Shown here in pieces: positions 1-8,166 of a stretch of DNA of 64,000 bases. The notes below the pieces were generated by a model that was not told the origin of the DNA, ran no database searches, and saw only the letters and a list, made by a program, of their open reading frames with translations. The translations under genes were made by a program, and so were the position numbers. The DNA is taken from NCBI RefSeq assembly GCF_900215245.1, contig NZ_LT907842.1, forward strand, positions 1,860,001-1,924,000, read 5' to 3'. This DNA is from Pseudomonas fluorescens. GTDB lineage: Bacteria; Pseudomonadota; Gammaproteobacteria; Pseudomonadales; Pseudomonadaceae. Positions within the stretch are counted from its first letter, which is position 1; every line of letters starts with the position of its first letter.

Positions 1-348
1 GTGCTCGGCGCGGGCGGGCGTGTGTTGTTGCTGATTGATCCCAATGATCAGTACATGAACCTGTACCTGCCCGCGTCCATCACCGGCCGCCTGACCGTCG
101 GCAGTGACGCGCGCATCCTGCTCGACGCCCTGCCCCAGCAACCGCTGCCGGCGAAAATCAGTTTTGTCGCCGACAAATCGCAGTTCACGCCCAAGGAGGT
201 CGAGACCCGCGACGAGCGTCAGAAGCTGGTGTTCCGCGTCAAGCTGCGCCTGACTCAACCCAGTGCCGTACCGCAAGCCAAACCGGGCATGCCCGGCGCC
301 GGCTACGTGCGCACGGCTGATATCGACTGGCCGGCCAACCTGAAATGA
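1..348 (+). CDS. HlyD-family membrane fusion protein (3' end only)
   Basis: Only the last 115 residues lie in the window; the true start is upstream, so the GTG at base 1 is not a start. The residues fit the C-terminal beta-barrel part of a periplasmic adaptor (membrane fusion protein), with the typical pattern of short beta strands, an exposed Pro-rich stretch and a final strand. Its stop overlaps the ATG of the next gene (ATGA), so it is translationally coupled to an ABC exporter fusion protein. The trio matches the E. coli yhiI-rbbA-yhhJ arrangement and PAO1 PA5232-PA5230. Probable role: link the inner-membrane ABC exporter to an outer-membrane channel. The substrate is unknown. Confidence 0.85.
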   Translation: MLGAGGRVLLLIDPNDQYMNLYLPASITGRLTVGSDARILLDALPQQPLPAKISFVADKSQFTPKEVETRDERQKLVFRVKLRLTQPSAVPQAKPGMPGAGYVRTADIDWPANLK

Positions 349-3062
349 CCGCCCTGGCGCTGCACGCCACGGGAATCAACCACCGTTACGGCAAGCAACA
401 GGCACTCATCGACATCGCCTTCAGCTTGCCGGCCGGCACCCGCTGCGGCTTGATCGGCCCGGATGGCGCGGGCAAGTCCAGCCTGCTGGGGTTGATCGCC
501 GGGGTTAAAAAGCTTCAGGCGGGGCAACTGGAAGTGCTCGGTGGCTCTATCGAGGACCGCCGCCACCGCAACAGCCTGTACCCACGCATCGCCTTCATGC
601 CCCAAGGCCTGGGCGGCAACTTGTATCCCGAGCTATCCATCAGCGAAAACATCCGCTTCTTCGCCACGCTGTTCGGCCTGTCGAAAGCCGATTGCGAGCA
701 GCGCATGCACAACCTGCTGCTGGCCACTGACCTCGCACGCTTCGCCGAGCGCCCGGCCGGCAAGCTGTCCGGTGGCATGAAGCAGAAACTTGGCCTGTGC
801 TGCGCGCTGATCCACGACCCGGACCTGCTGATCCTCGACGAGCCCACCACCGGCGTCGACCCGCTGTCGCGTCGACGCTTCTGGGAACTGGTCGAAACCG
901 TACGCCACGAACGCCCGCAGCTCACGCTGCTGGTGGCCACGGCCTACATGGAAGAGGCCGAACAGTTCGAACATTGCCTGATGCTGGATCGCGGCAAACT
1001 GATCGCCGACGGCTTGAGCCGCGAGCTGGCGGCCGCCACACCCAGCGGCAAACTGGACGAGGCCTTCACCCACTTCCAGGGCGACAGCGCCCACAACAAT
1101 CAGCCGCTGGTGATTCCACCGCGAGAAAGCGGCAACACCGATATCGCTATCGAAGCCCACGACCTGACGCTGCGCTTTGGTGATTTCACGGCGGTGGATA
1201 AAGTCAGCTTTGCCATCGGCCGGGGCGAGATTTTCGGCTTCCTCGGCTCTAACGGCTGCGGCAAAACCACCACCATGAAAGTCCTCACCGGGCTGATGCC
1301 GGCCACCGAGGGCAGCGCCACGCTGCTCGGCAACCCGGTGAATGCCAAGGACCTCGCGACCCGTAAGCGCGTGGGTTTCATGTCGCAAAGTTTCTCGCTG
1401 TACGGCGAACTCAGCGTGCGCCAGAACCTGGTGCTGCATGCGCAACTGTTCGATTTGCCCAAGGCCGACAGCGGCCCGCGAATAGATGAGTTGATTCAGC
1501 GTTTCGATCTGGGCGACGTGGCCGAGCAGCCGTCAGGCGAGCTGCCCCTTGGCCTGCGTCAGCGCCTCTCATTGGCCGTGGCCGTGTTGCATCGCCCCGA
1601 AGTGCTGATCCTTGATGAGCCCACCTCGGGCGTCGACCCGGCGGCGCGGGATGATTTCTGGCGATTGCTGATCGAGCTGTCCCGCGAACAGGGCGTGACC
1701 ATTTTCCTGTCCACCCACTTCATGAACGAGGCCGAGCGCTGCGACCGCATCTCGCTGATGCACGCCGGCCGAGTACTGGCATGCGACACACCCGCAGCCC
1801 TGCAACAACAATTCCACGGCGACACGCTGGAAGCGGCCTTCGTCACCTGCCTGCAACAAGCCCAAGGCGAGCCCGAACCCGCCGCGACCGCCGCGACCGT
1901 CAGCGAAACCAGCGCGCCGCCGGTCAGCAAACACGGGTTCAGTCCGGCTCGGCTGTTGGCGGTGGCCAGCCGCGAAGGCAAGGAGCTGCTGCGCGACAAA
2001 GTGCGCATGGCCTTCGCCCTGCTGGGGGCGATGTTCATGATGGTGATCTTCGGCTACGGGATTTCCCTGGATGTGGAAAACCTCGCCTTCGCCGTCTACG
2101 ACCAGGACCAGACGCCGCAAAGCCGTGCCTACCTGGAAGCCTTTCGCAGCTCGCGCTACTTCGCCGAACAAGCGCCCATCCGCGACGCAAACGAACTGCA
2201 CCGTCGCCTGCAGCGTTCGGAAATCAAACTGGCGCTGCAAATCCCGCCCGGTTTTGGCCGCGACCTCTACGCCGGTCGCCAACCCACCGTCGCCGCGTGG
2301 CTCGACGGCGGCATGCCGTTTCGCGCGGAAACCAGCCGTAACTACGTGGAAGCCGTGCATCAGGGCAACCTCCAGCAACTGGCCGCGCTGAGCAGCCTGC
2401 CCGTGAACACCCAAGCCGCCGCCAAGCTCGAAACGCGCTTTCGCTACAACCAGGACGTGGTCAGCGTGAATGCCATCGGCCCGGGCGTGATGGCGCTGAT
2501 CCTGGCATTTATCCCTGCGATGCTCACCGCGCTGGGCATCGTGCGCGAGAAAGAGCTGGGCTCGATCACCAACTTCTACGCCACACCCCTGACCCGCCTG
2601 GAATTCCTGCTCGGCAAACAGGCGCCGTACCTGGCCGTGAGCCTCGTGAACCTCGCGCTGCTGGTGGCGATGAACCGCTGGCTGTTCGGTGTACCGTTTA
2701 AAGGCAGCGCGTTGACCCTGGCATTTGGCGGCCTGCTGTACGTGCTGGCCACCACCAGCATGGGCCTGCTGATCTCAGCGTTCACCCGCACTCAGATTGC
2801 GGCGATACTCGGCACCATGATCATCACCAGCCTGCCGACCATCCAATTCTCCGGGCTGATCGTGCCGCGCTCGTCCCTGGACGGTGCGGCCGCAGTGATG
2901 GGCACGCTGTTCCCCGCCGGCCACTTTCTGGATATCGCCGTAGGCACCTTCACCAAAGCCCTCGACCTGCGCCAGTTGTGGCCGCAGTGCCTGGCGCTGT
3001 TCGGTTTTTTTATCGGGTTCACCGGGCTGAGTTTAATCATGCTCAAGAAGCAGGAGGCCTGA
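345..3062 (+). CDS. ABC transporter with two ATPase domains fused to a permease (RbbA/YhiH type)
   Basis: This 905-residue protein joins two nucleotide-binding domains and an ABC2-type membrane domain. The first ATPase has Walker A at 38-45 (GPDGAGKS), signature LSGGMKQ at 141-147 and Walker B/D-loop LLILDEPTTGVDP near 161-173. The second has Walker A GSNGCGKT at 301-308; its signature is the degenerate LPLGLRQR, as is usual in this family. The membrane half starts near residue 545, with one segment, a large periplasmic loop and then several segments near the C-terminus. It overlaps the adaptor gene before it and the permease gene after it by a few bases, so the three form an operon. E. coli RbbA has been described as ribosome-associated, but the adaptor partner here favours an exporter. 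Confidence 0.9.
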   Translation: MTALALHATGINHRYGKQQALIDIAFSLPAGTRCGLIGPDGAGKSSLLGLIAGVKKLQAGQLEVLGGSIEDRRHRNSLYPRIAFMPQGLGGNLYPELSISENIRFFATLFGLSKADCEQRMHNLLLATDLARFAERPAGKLSGGMKQKLGLCCALIHDPDLLILDEPTTGVDPLSRRRFWELVETVRHERPQLTLLVATAYMEEAEQFEHCLMLDRGKLIADGLSRELAAATPSGKLDEAFTHFQGDSAHNNQPLVIPPRESGNTDIAIEAHDLTLRFGDFTAVDKVSFAIGRGEIFGFLGSNGCGKTTTMKVLTGLMPATEGSATLLGNPVNAKDLATRKRVGFMSQSFSLYGELSVRQNLVLHAQLFDLPKADSGPRIDELIQRFDLGDVAEQPSGELPLGLRQRLSLAVAVLHRPEVLILDEPTSGVDPAARDDFWRLLIELSREQGVTIFLSTHFMNEAERCDRISLMHAGRVLACDTPAALQQQFHGDTLEAAFVTCLQQAQGEPEPAATAATVSETSAPPVSKHGFSPARLLAVASREGKELLRDKVRMAFALLGAMFMMVIFGYGISLDVENLAFAVYDQDQTPQSRAYLEAFRSSRYFAEQAPIRDANELHRRLQRSEIKLALQIPPGFGRDLYAGRQPTVAAWLDGGMPFRAETSRNYVEAVHQGNLQQLAALSSLPVNTQAAAKLETRFRYNQDVVSVNAIGPGVMALILAFIPAMLTALGIVREKELGSITNFYATPLTRLEFLLGKQAPYLAVSLVNLALLVAMNRWLFGVPFKGSALTLAFGGLLYVLATTSMGLLISAFTRTQIAAILGTMIITSLPTIQFSGLIVPRSSLDGAAAVMGTLFPAGHFLDIAVGTFTKALDLRQLWPQCLALFGFFIGFTGLSLIMLKKQEA

Positions 3063-4180
3063 TGCACAAGCTCGCTCACATCCTGCGCCTGGGGATCAAG
3101 GAACTCACCAGCCTGCGCCACGACAGCGTGTTGCTGCTGTTTCTGGCCTACGCCTTTACCGTCGCGATCTACATGCCTGCCGCCGGCTCGGTGATTGGCG
3201 TGCACAACGCCAGCGTGGCCTTTGTCGATGAAGACCACAGCGCGCTGTCCCGGCAGATGGCCGAAGCATTACTGCCACCGGAATTTCAACCACCCGCGCC
3301 GCTGGCCTATGACCAACTGGATAAGGTCATGGACAGCGGCGAGTACACCTTCGTGATCAACGTGCCGGCAAATTTCCAGGCCGACCTGTTGGCCGGGCGT
3401 CAGCCGGGCGTGCAGGTGAACGTCGATGCCACGGCGATGAGCCAGGCGTTCATGGGGGCCGGCTACATCGGCAGGATTTTCCAGCGTGAGTTGCTCAGCT
3501 ACAGCGGCCAGGCCGAGTCCAGCCAGACGTTACCCGCGCAGCTGACCACCCGGGCGCTGTTCAACACCAACCTGGAAGGCGGTTGGTTCCTGGCGGTGAT
3601 CCAGATCGTCAACAACATCACCATCCTGGCCATCGTGCTGACCGGCACCGCACTGCTGCGCGAGCGCGAGCACGGCACGCTCGACCATTTATTGGTACTG
3701 CCCCTGACCGCACTGGAAATCATGCTGGCGAAAATCTGGAGCAACATGCTGGTGGTGGTGCTGTGCACGTGGCTCTCTTTGGAGCTGGTGGTCAAGGGTT
3801 TGCTCGGCGTGCCGCTGGCCGGGTCCATGAGCCTGTTCCTGTTCGTGACCGCGCTGTATCTGTTTGCGAGTACCGCACTGGGGATCTTCCTCGCCACCCT
3901 TGCTCGCTCGACGCCGCAATTCGGTTTGCTGGCGATTCCGGTGATCATCCCAATGCTGTTGCTTTCCGGTGGCAGCACGCCGCTGGACAGCATGCCCGAG
4001 TGGTTACAGTGGGTGATGCAGGGCTCGCCGTCGACCCACTTTGTGAGCCTGAGCGCCGCGATTCTGTTCCGGGATGCGGGCGTGAGTGTGGTGTGGCCGG
4101 ATTTGCTCGCGCTGGCGGCGATTGGCCTGGTGTTTTTTGCGGTGGCATTGGCCAGGTTTCGCAAAAGCCTGGCTTCTTAA
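3062..4180 (+). CDS. ABC-2 type permease (YhhJ-like)
   Basis: The ATG at 3062 shares its A with the preceding TGA, so I prefer it to the longer frame opening at 2978, which would run far into the upstream gene. The 372-residue product has one N-terminal membrane segment, a long periplasmic loop with the VAFVDEDHS-type strand seen in ABC2 exporters, and five further hydrophobic segments in the C-terminal half. It contains the conserved REREHGTLDHLLVLP stretch that marks the cytoplasmic coupling loop of ABC-2 permeases. It most likely pairs with the membrane domain of the fusion protein encoded just upstream to form a heterodimeric exporter. Confidence 0.9.
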   Translation: MHKLAHILRLGIKELTSLRHDSVLLLFLAYAFTVAIYMPAAGSVIGVHNASVAFVDEDHSALSRQMAEALLPPEFQPPAPLAYDQLDKVMDSGEYTFVINVPANFQADLLAGRQPGVQVNVDATAMSQAFMGAGYIGRIFQRELLSYSGQAESSQTLPAQLTTRALFNTNLEGGWFLAVIQIVNNITILAIVLTGTALLREREHGTLDHLLVLPLTALEIMLAKIWSNMLVVVLCTWLSLELVVKGLLGVPLAGSMSLFLFVTALYLFASTALGIFLATLARSTPQFGLLAIPVIIPMLLLSGGSTPLDSMPEWLQWVMQGSPSTHFVSLSAAILFRDAGVSVVWPDLLALAAIGLVFFAVALARFRKSLAS

Positions 4181-4186
4181 CGGTGA

Positions 4187-4312
4187 CGAACGGGCTTGCC
4201 CCGCGTTGGGCTGCGCAGCAGCCCCCTTCAAATTCACCACAGTGTTTCAGGTGTACCGAGGCGCAGGGTTTTCGGGCGGCTTCGCCACCCAACGCGGGGC
4301 AAGCCCGCTCGC
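4187..4312. repeat. REPIN-like inverted pair of palindromic elements
   Basis: Two perfectly complementary 20-base arms lie at 4191-4210 and 4288-4307, about 77 bases apart, and the first is followed by a further GC-rich hairpin. The arms carry the GGCTTGC core typical of Pseudomonas REP sequences, but their flanks differ from the other REPINs in this window. The element sits between two convergent genes and may also stop transcription from both sides. No RAYT transposase is present in the window. Confidence 0.75.
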
Positions 4313-4324
4313 CACAAGGACCCG

Positions 4325-4732
4325 TTACTGGATGATCAAGTTGTTGAACAACAGGTCTTCCACCACCGGCTTGCCGGTTTCGTCGTTCATGACTTGCTGG
4401 GTTTGCTTCAGGGCTTGCTGGCGCAGTTTTTCTTTGCCTTCGACCGTACTCATCGCTTCGTTGGTCTGCTGGGTGAACAGCCCCACCAGTTGGTTACGAA
4501 TCAATGGCTCGTTGGCTTTGACCGCGGCAAGGGCTTCGGGGCCGGTCACACGCAAGGCGATATCGGCCTTGAACACCTTGAGTTTTGTTGTGCCATCCAG
4601 GCCGTAGTTGCCCACGAAGGGCGGGTTCAAGCTGTAATAGCTGACCTTGGGTGCCTCGCCTTCTTTCGCTTCTTCGGCCTGGGCTGCCATCGGCAAGGTC
4701 AGGGCGAGCATCAACAGGATCCACGCTTTCAC
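4325..4732 (-). CDS. FliL-like periplasmic protein
   Basis: The 135-residue protein starts at a GTG preceded by GAGGA at a good distance; there is no in-frame ATG nearby. It has an N-terminal signal peptide (hydrophobic residues 4-18 ending AQA), followed by a domain resembling the periplasmic part of FliL: YYSLNPPFVGNY, a strand ending in LRV, then a helix rich in charged residues and a VVEDLLFNNLIIQ tail. Unlike true FliL it has no retained transmembrane anchor apart from the signal. It is not near flagellar genes. The corresponding PAO1 gene, as I recall, is also called FliL-like. A flagellar role is unproven. Confidence 0.75.
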   Translation of the reverse strand: MKAWILLMLALTLPMAAQAEEAKEGEAPKVSYYSLNPPFVGNYGLDGTTKLKVFKADIALRVTGPEALAAVKANEPLIRNQLVGLFTQQTNEAMSTVEGKEKLRQQALKQTQQVMNDETGKPVVEDLLFNNLIIQ

Positions 4733-4882
4733 AGTTCATTCCTCAAATTCGGTTGCCGGGTAGCATAACGCTAGCAAGGCTGAGCACAAGCTTATGGCGA
4801 CTTATCAGGCCCGGGCATGCTCGTTGACCCACGGGCGTACCCTCCTACACTTATCGGCCACGACGCCAAAAGGAATAGTCCG

Positions 4883-5860
4883 ATGAAAGCTGTGCTGTGC
4901 AAAGCCTTCGGCCCCGCCGAAACCCTGGTGCTGGAAGAGATCGCCAGCCCGGCGATCAAGAAGAACGAAATCCTGTTGGACGTGCACGCGGCCGGGGTCA
5001 ATTTCCCGGACACCCTGATCATCGAGGGCAAATACCAGTTCAAACCGCCCTTCCCGTTCTCGCCGGGTGGCGAAGCGGCCGGGGTGGTCAGTGAAGTCGG
5101 GGAAAAAGTCAGCCACCTGAAAGTCGGCGACCGGGTCATGGCCCTGACCGGCTGGGGCAGCTTTGCCGAGCAGGTCGCCGTGCCGGGCTACAACGTGCTG
5201 CCAATCCCGCCGAGCATGGATTTCAACACCGCCGCGGCTTTCAGCATGACCTACGGCACCTCGATGCACGCCTTGAAACAAAGGGCCAACCTGCAACCGG
5301 GCGAAACCCTGTTGGTACTCGGTGCCTCCGGTGGCGTGGGCCTGGCGGCCGTGGAAATCGGCAAAGCCATGGGCGCCCGGGTAATCGCCGCTGCCAGCAG
5401 TGCGGACAAACTGGCCGTGGCCAAGGCCGCCGGTGCGGACGAGTTGATCAACTACAGCGAAGCCAACCTGAAGGACGAAATCAAGCGCCTGACCGACGGC
5501 AACGGTGTCGATGTGATCTACGACCCGGTCGGCGGCGATCTGTTTGACCAAGCGGTGCGTGGCATCGCCTGGAACGGCCGTCTGTTGGTGGTGGGCTTTG
5601 CCAGCGGGCGCATTCCCGAGCTGCCGGTGAACCTGGCGCTGCTCAAGGGTGCGTCCGTGGTCGGAGTGTTCTGGGGTTCGTTCGCCCAGCGCCAGCCGCA
5701 GGACAATGCGGCGAACTTCCAGCAGTTGTTCACGTGGTACGCTGAGGGCAAGTTGAAGCCGTTGGTGTCGCAGGTGTATCCGCTGGAGCAGGCTGCCCAC
5801 GCGATCAACGACCTGGGGCAGCGCAAGGCGGTGGGCAAGGTCGTCGTTCAGATCCGGTAA
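4883..5860 (+). CDS. NADPH:quinone oxidoreductase, zinc-independent MDR family
   Basis: The chosen start at 4883 follows AAAGGAAT and gives a 325-residue protein of normal length for the family; the longer frame from 4817 lacks a ribosome site. The N-terminal GroES-like domain carries FPFSPGGEAAGVV. The Rossmann domain begins at LGASGGVGLAAVEIGKAMGA, the nucleotide-binding turn of the quinone oxidoreductase branch. The zinc-ligand cysteines of alcohol dehydrogenases are absent. It probably reduces quinones or enones with NADPH in the cytoplasm; the physiological substrate cannot be told from sequence. It is monocistronic and ends just before a REPIN. Confidence 0.88.
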   Translation: MKAVLCKAFGPAETLVLEEIASPAIKKNEILLDVHAAGVNFPDTLIIEGKYQFKPPFPFSPGGEAAGVVSEVGEKVSHLKVGDRVMALTGWGSFAEQVAVPGYNVLPIPPSMDFNTAAAFSMTYGTSMHALKQRANLQPGETLLVLGASGGVGLAAVEIGKAMGARVIAAASSADKLAVAKAAGADELINYSEANLKDEIKRLTDGNGVDVIYDPVGGDLFDQAVRGIAWNGRLLVVGFASGRIPELPVNLALLKGASVVGVFWGSFAQRQPQDNAANFQQLFTWYAEGKLKPLVSQVYPLEQAAHAINDLGQRKAVGKVVVQIR

Positions 5861-5877
5861 TGATTTGAAACGCGGTC

Positions 5878-5970
5878 AATGTGGGAGCTGGCTTGCCTGC
5901 GATTGCGGTGAGTCAGCTCCAACAAATGCAGCTGACAGACCGCAATCGCAGGCAAGCCAGCTCCCACATT
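5878..5970. repeat. REPIN (perfect 31-bp inverted repeat)
   Basis: Arms at 5878-5908 and 5940-5970 are exact reverse complements over 31 bases, with a shorter inner inverted repeat in the 31-base loop (GTCAGCT / AGCTGAC). The arms contain GTGGGAG and GGCTTGC, the P. fluorescens REP core. It follows the quinone oxidoreductase stop by under 20 bases and probably doubles as its 3' end structure. Confidence 0.88.
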
Positions 5971-6025
5971 TTGATCTCCAGTGCTTCGAAGAAGCTGATT
6001 ACGGCCCATACTTATCTATTCGCGA

Positions 6026-6045
6026 CATGTTCGTAAGAGAACATG
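6026..6045. promoter_or_regulatory. Candidate operator, 20-bp palindrome upstream of glpT
   Basis: CATGTTC and GAACATG form perfect 7-base arms around a 6-base spacer, about 110 bases before the glpT start. The half-site ATGTTCG resembles the half-site of the E. coli GlpR operator, but the full spacing is not the same. The assignment to GlpR is inference. Confidence 0.45.
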
Positions 6046-6090
6046 CAATCGCTCGGATTTCCTGTGTTTGCGGATAAGAGGCAATGCTAT

Positions 6091-6104
6091 TTTCGGTAAC
6101 GAAA
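6091..6104. promoter_or_regulatory. Candidate GlpR-type operator of glpT
   Basis: TTTCG-GTAA-CGAAA is a perfect 5-base inverted repeat about 50 bases upstream of the glpT ATG. Its TTTTCG/CGAAA half-sites are what I would expect for a DeoR-family GlpR repressor in Pseudomonas. It lies where it could overlap the promoter. No glpR gene is in the window. Confidence 0.45.
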
Positions 6105-6152
6105 CTGTAACATTCGCATCCGCAGTCAAAACAAGAAATTTGGAGCTCTTGA

Positions 6153-7490
6153 ATGTTTGCTTTCTTTCGTCCTGCCGCACACCAGGCGCCCCTGCCTGAA
6201 GAAAAAATAGACAGTACCTACCGACGACTGCGCTGGCAGATCTTCGCCGGTATTTTCTTCGGTTACGCCGGGTATTACCTGCTGCGCAAAAACTTCTCGC
6301 TGGCCATGCCGTACTTGATCGACGAGGGTTACACCCGGGGTGAGCTGGGCCTGGCGATGTCGGCCATTGCGATCGCCTACGGCTTGTCCAAGTTCTTGAT
6401 GGGCCTGGTGTCCGACCGCTCCAACCCACGCTATTTCCTGCCCTTCGGCCTGCTGATATCGGCGGGCGTGATGTTCATTTTCGGTTTCGCACCTTGGGCA
6501 ACGTCCAGCGTGACCATGATGTTCATTCTGCTGTTCATCAACGGCTGGGCCCAGGGCATGGGCTGGCCGCCAAGTGGACGCACCATGGTGCACTGGTGGT
6601 CGCAGAAAGAACGCGGCGGTGTGGTGTCGGTGTGGAACGTGGCGCACAACGTCGGCGGCGGCCTGATCGGCCCGCTGTTCCTGCTGGGCATGGCGTGGTT
6701 CAACGACTGGCACGCAGCGTTCTATGTGCCGGCGACCGTGGCATTGGCAGTGGCGGCGTTTGCCTTCATCACCATGCGCGACACCCCGCAATCGGTCGGC
6801 CTGCCGCCTATCGAGCAATACAAGAACGACTACCCGGAAGGCTACAACGCCAGCCACGAAGACGAATTCAGCGCCAAGGAAATCTTCGTCAAGTACGTGC
6901 TGCGCAACAAAATGCTCTGGTACATCGCCTTCGCCAACGTCTTCGTTTACCTGCTGCGCTACGGCGTATTGGACTGGGCGCCGACTTACCTTAAGGAAGC
7001 CAAGCACTTCGACGTGGATAAAACCTCGTGGGCGTACTTCTTCTACGAGTGGGCGGGCATTCCGGGCACGCTGCTGTGCGGCTGGATGTCGGACAAGATC
7101 TTCCGTGGCAACCGAGGCCTGACCGGCATCGTGTTCATGGCGTTGGTCACCGTGGCGACCCTGGTTTACTGGCTCAACCCGCCAGGCAACCCGATGGTCG
7201 ACATGATCGCGCTGTTCTCCATCGGCTTCCTGATCTACGGCCCGGTGATGCTGATCGGCCTGCAGGCGCTGGAGCTGGCACCGAAAAAAGCGGCGGGCAC
7301 CGCTGCGGGCTTCACGGGCCTGTTCGGTTACCTGGGTGGTTCGGTGGCAGCCAGTGCGGCCATGGGCTACACCGTGGACCACTTCGGCTGGGACGGTGGT
7401 TTTGTGTTGCTGGTGGGCGCATGCCTGCTGGCGATTGCGTTCCTGATCCCAACGCTGTGGCACACCAACAGCGTCAGCTCGGCGCGTTAA
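6153..7490 (+). CDS. glpT: Glycerol-3-phosphate/phosphate antiporter
   Basis: The 445-residue major facilitator protein keeps the two substrate-binding arginines of GlpT at exactly the E. coli positions: Arg45 in YYLLRKNF and Arg269 in YLLRYG. Twelve hydrophobic segments are visible, with a polar central loop near residues 215-245. It imports sn-glycerol-3-phosphate in exchange for phosphate at the inner membrane. The ATG at 6153 has GGAG eight bases upstream. Two palindromes precede it (6026-6045, 6091-6104), suggesting repressor control. Its last four bases overlap the end of the convergent chaC gene. Confidence 0.95.
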   Translation: MFAFFRPAAHQAPLPEEKIDSTYRRLRWQIFAGIFFGYAGYYLLRKNFSLAMPYLIDEGYTRGELGLAMSAIAIAYGLSKFLMGLVSDRSNPRYFLPFGLLISAGVMFIFGFAPWATSSVTMMFILLFINGWAQGMGWPPSGRTMVHWWSQKERGGVVSVWNVAHNVGGGLIGPLFLLGMAWFNDWHAAFYVPATVALAVAAFAFITMRDTPQSVGLPPIEQYKNDYPEGYNASHEDEFSAKEIFVKYVLRNKMLWYIAFANVFVYLLRYGVLDWAPTYLKEAKHFDVDKTSWAYFFYEWAGIPGTLLCGWMSDKIFRGNRGLTGIVFMALVTVATLVYWLNPPGNPMVDMIALFSIGFLIYGPVMLIGLQALELAPKKAAGTAAGFTGLFGYLGGSVAASAAMGYTVDHFGWDGGFVLLVGACLLAIAFLIPTLWHTNSVSSAR

Positions 7491-8140
7491 TTCCCGCCGC
7501 AGTCTTTGGCACAACGCTTGAGCCGCGCCTCCAGGTTTTTATCTGGCATGGCGTGGCTACGCAGGGCGTTCACGGTCTGCTCGACATAATCGCGAGTGGT
7601 GCCGTAACGCCCGCAAGCGCTTTCCAACACGTGATTAAGCACGATATCGGGCAGGTTGCCGGCATAGCTGGGCAAGTGCCGCTCCAGCACAAACCCCAAC
7701 GCCTGTACCTGGCTGCCATCTTCCAAGCGGCAACTGAGCCAGTGCGGCCGGTACGACGGGTAAGGCATCTCACGCTGCCACAAGGCATACAGCGAGGCCT
7801 CAAGCTGGTCTTCCGGCAAACGGTAGGCAAACCCGCTGCAAGAACCGCCGCGATCCAGGCCGAACACCAACCCCGGTGACTCCGGCGTGCCTCGATGCTC
7901 GTGTGACCACAGGTACAAACCCCGGTGATAACCGTGAACCCGTGCACGCATGCGCTGGGTCGACGAGCATTCCGGACGCCAGATCAGCGAACCATAAGCG
8001 AATAGCCAGACCGGCCCACCCTTATGCTTGGCCATGGTGGCCTGCATCGAACTCATTAATTGCTCGTGAGTCAGTTGCGGCCCCAGATCGAGCCGCGGAG
8101 GGTAAGCCAATTGCAACAGATCGGTTTCAATAACGGTCAT
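7487..8140 (-). CDS. chaC: Gamma-glutamylcyclotransferase, ChaC family
   Basis: The 217-residue protein has the ChaC nucleotide-like fold signature [13 protein letters not shown] (YGSL at 49-52) and the catalytic glutamate in GTPESPGL (Glu87). ChaC enzymes open glutathione to 5-oxoproline and Cys-Gly in the cytoplasm. The C-terminal half has the conserved [19 protein letters not shown] region of the family. The gene ends inside the last bases of glpT (4-bp convergent overlap). It is only 26 bp downstream of the end of the TonB receptor gene on the same strand, so read-through from that gene is possible. Confidence 0.92.
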   Translation of the reverse strand: MTVIETDLLQLAYPPRLDLGPQLTHEQLMSSMQATMAKHKGGPVWLFAYGSLIWRPECSSTQRMRARVHGYHRGLYLWSHEHRGTPESPGLVFGLDRGGSCSGFAYRLPEDQLEASLYALWQREMPYPSYRPHWLSCRLEDGSQVQALGFVLERHLPSYAGNLPDIVLNHVLESACGRYGTTRDYVEQTVNALRSHAMPDKNLEARLKRCAKDCGGN

Positions 8141-8166
8141 GGCGGATCGCTTAGGTCTCCTGCGTG

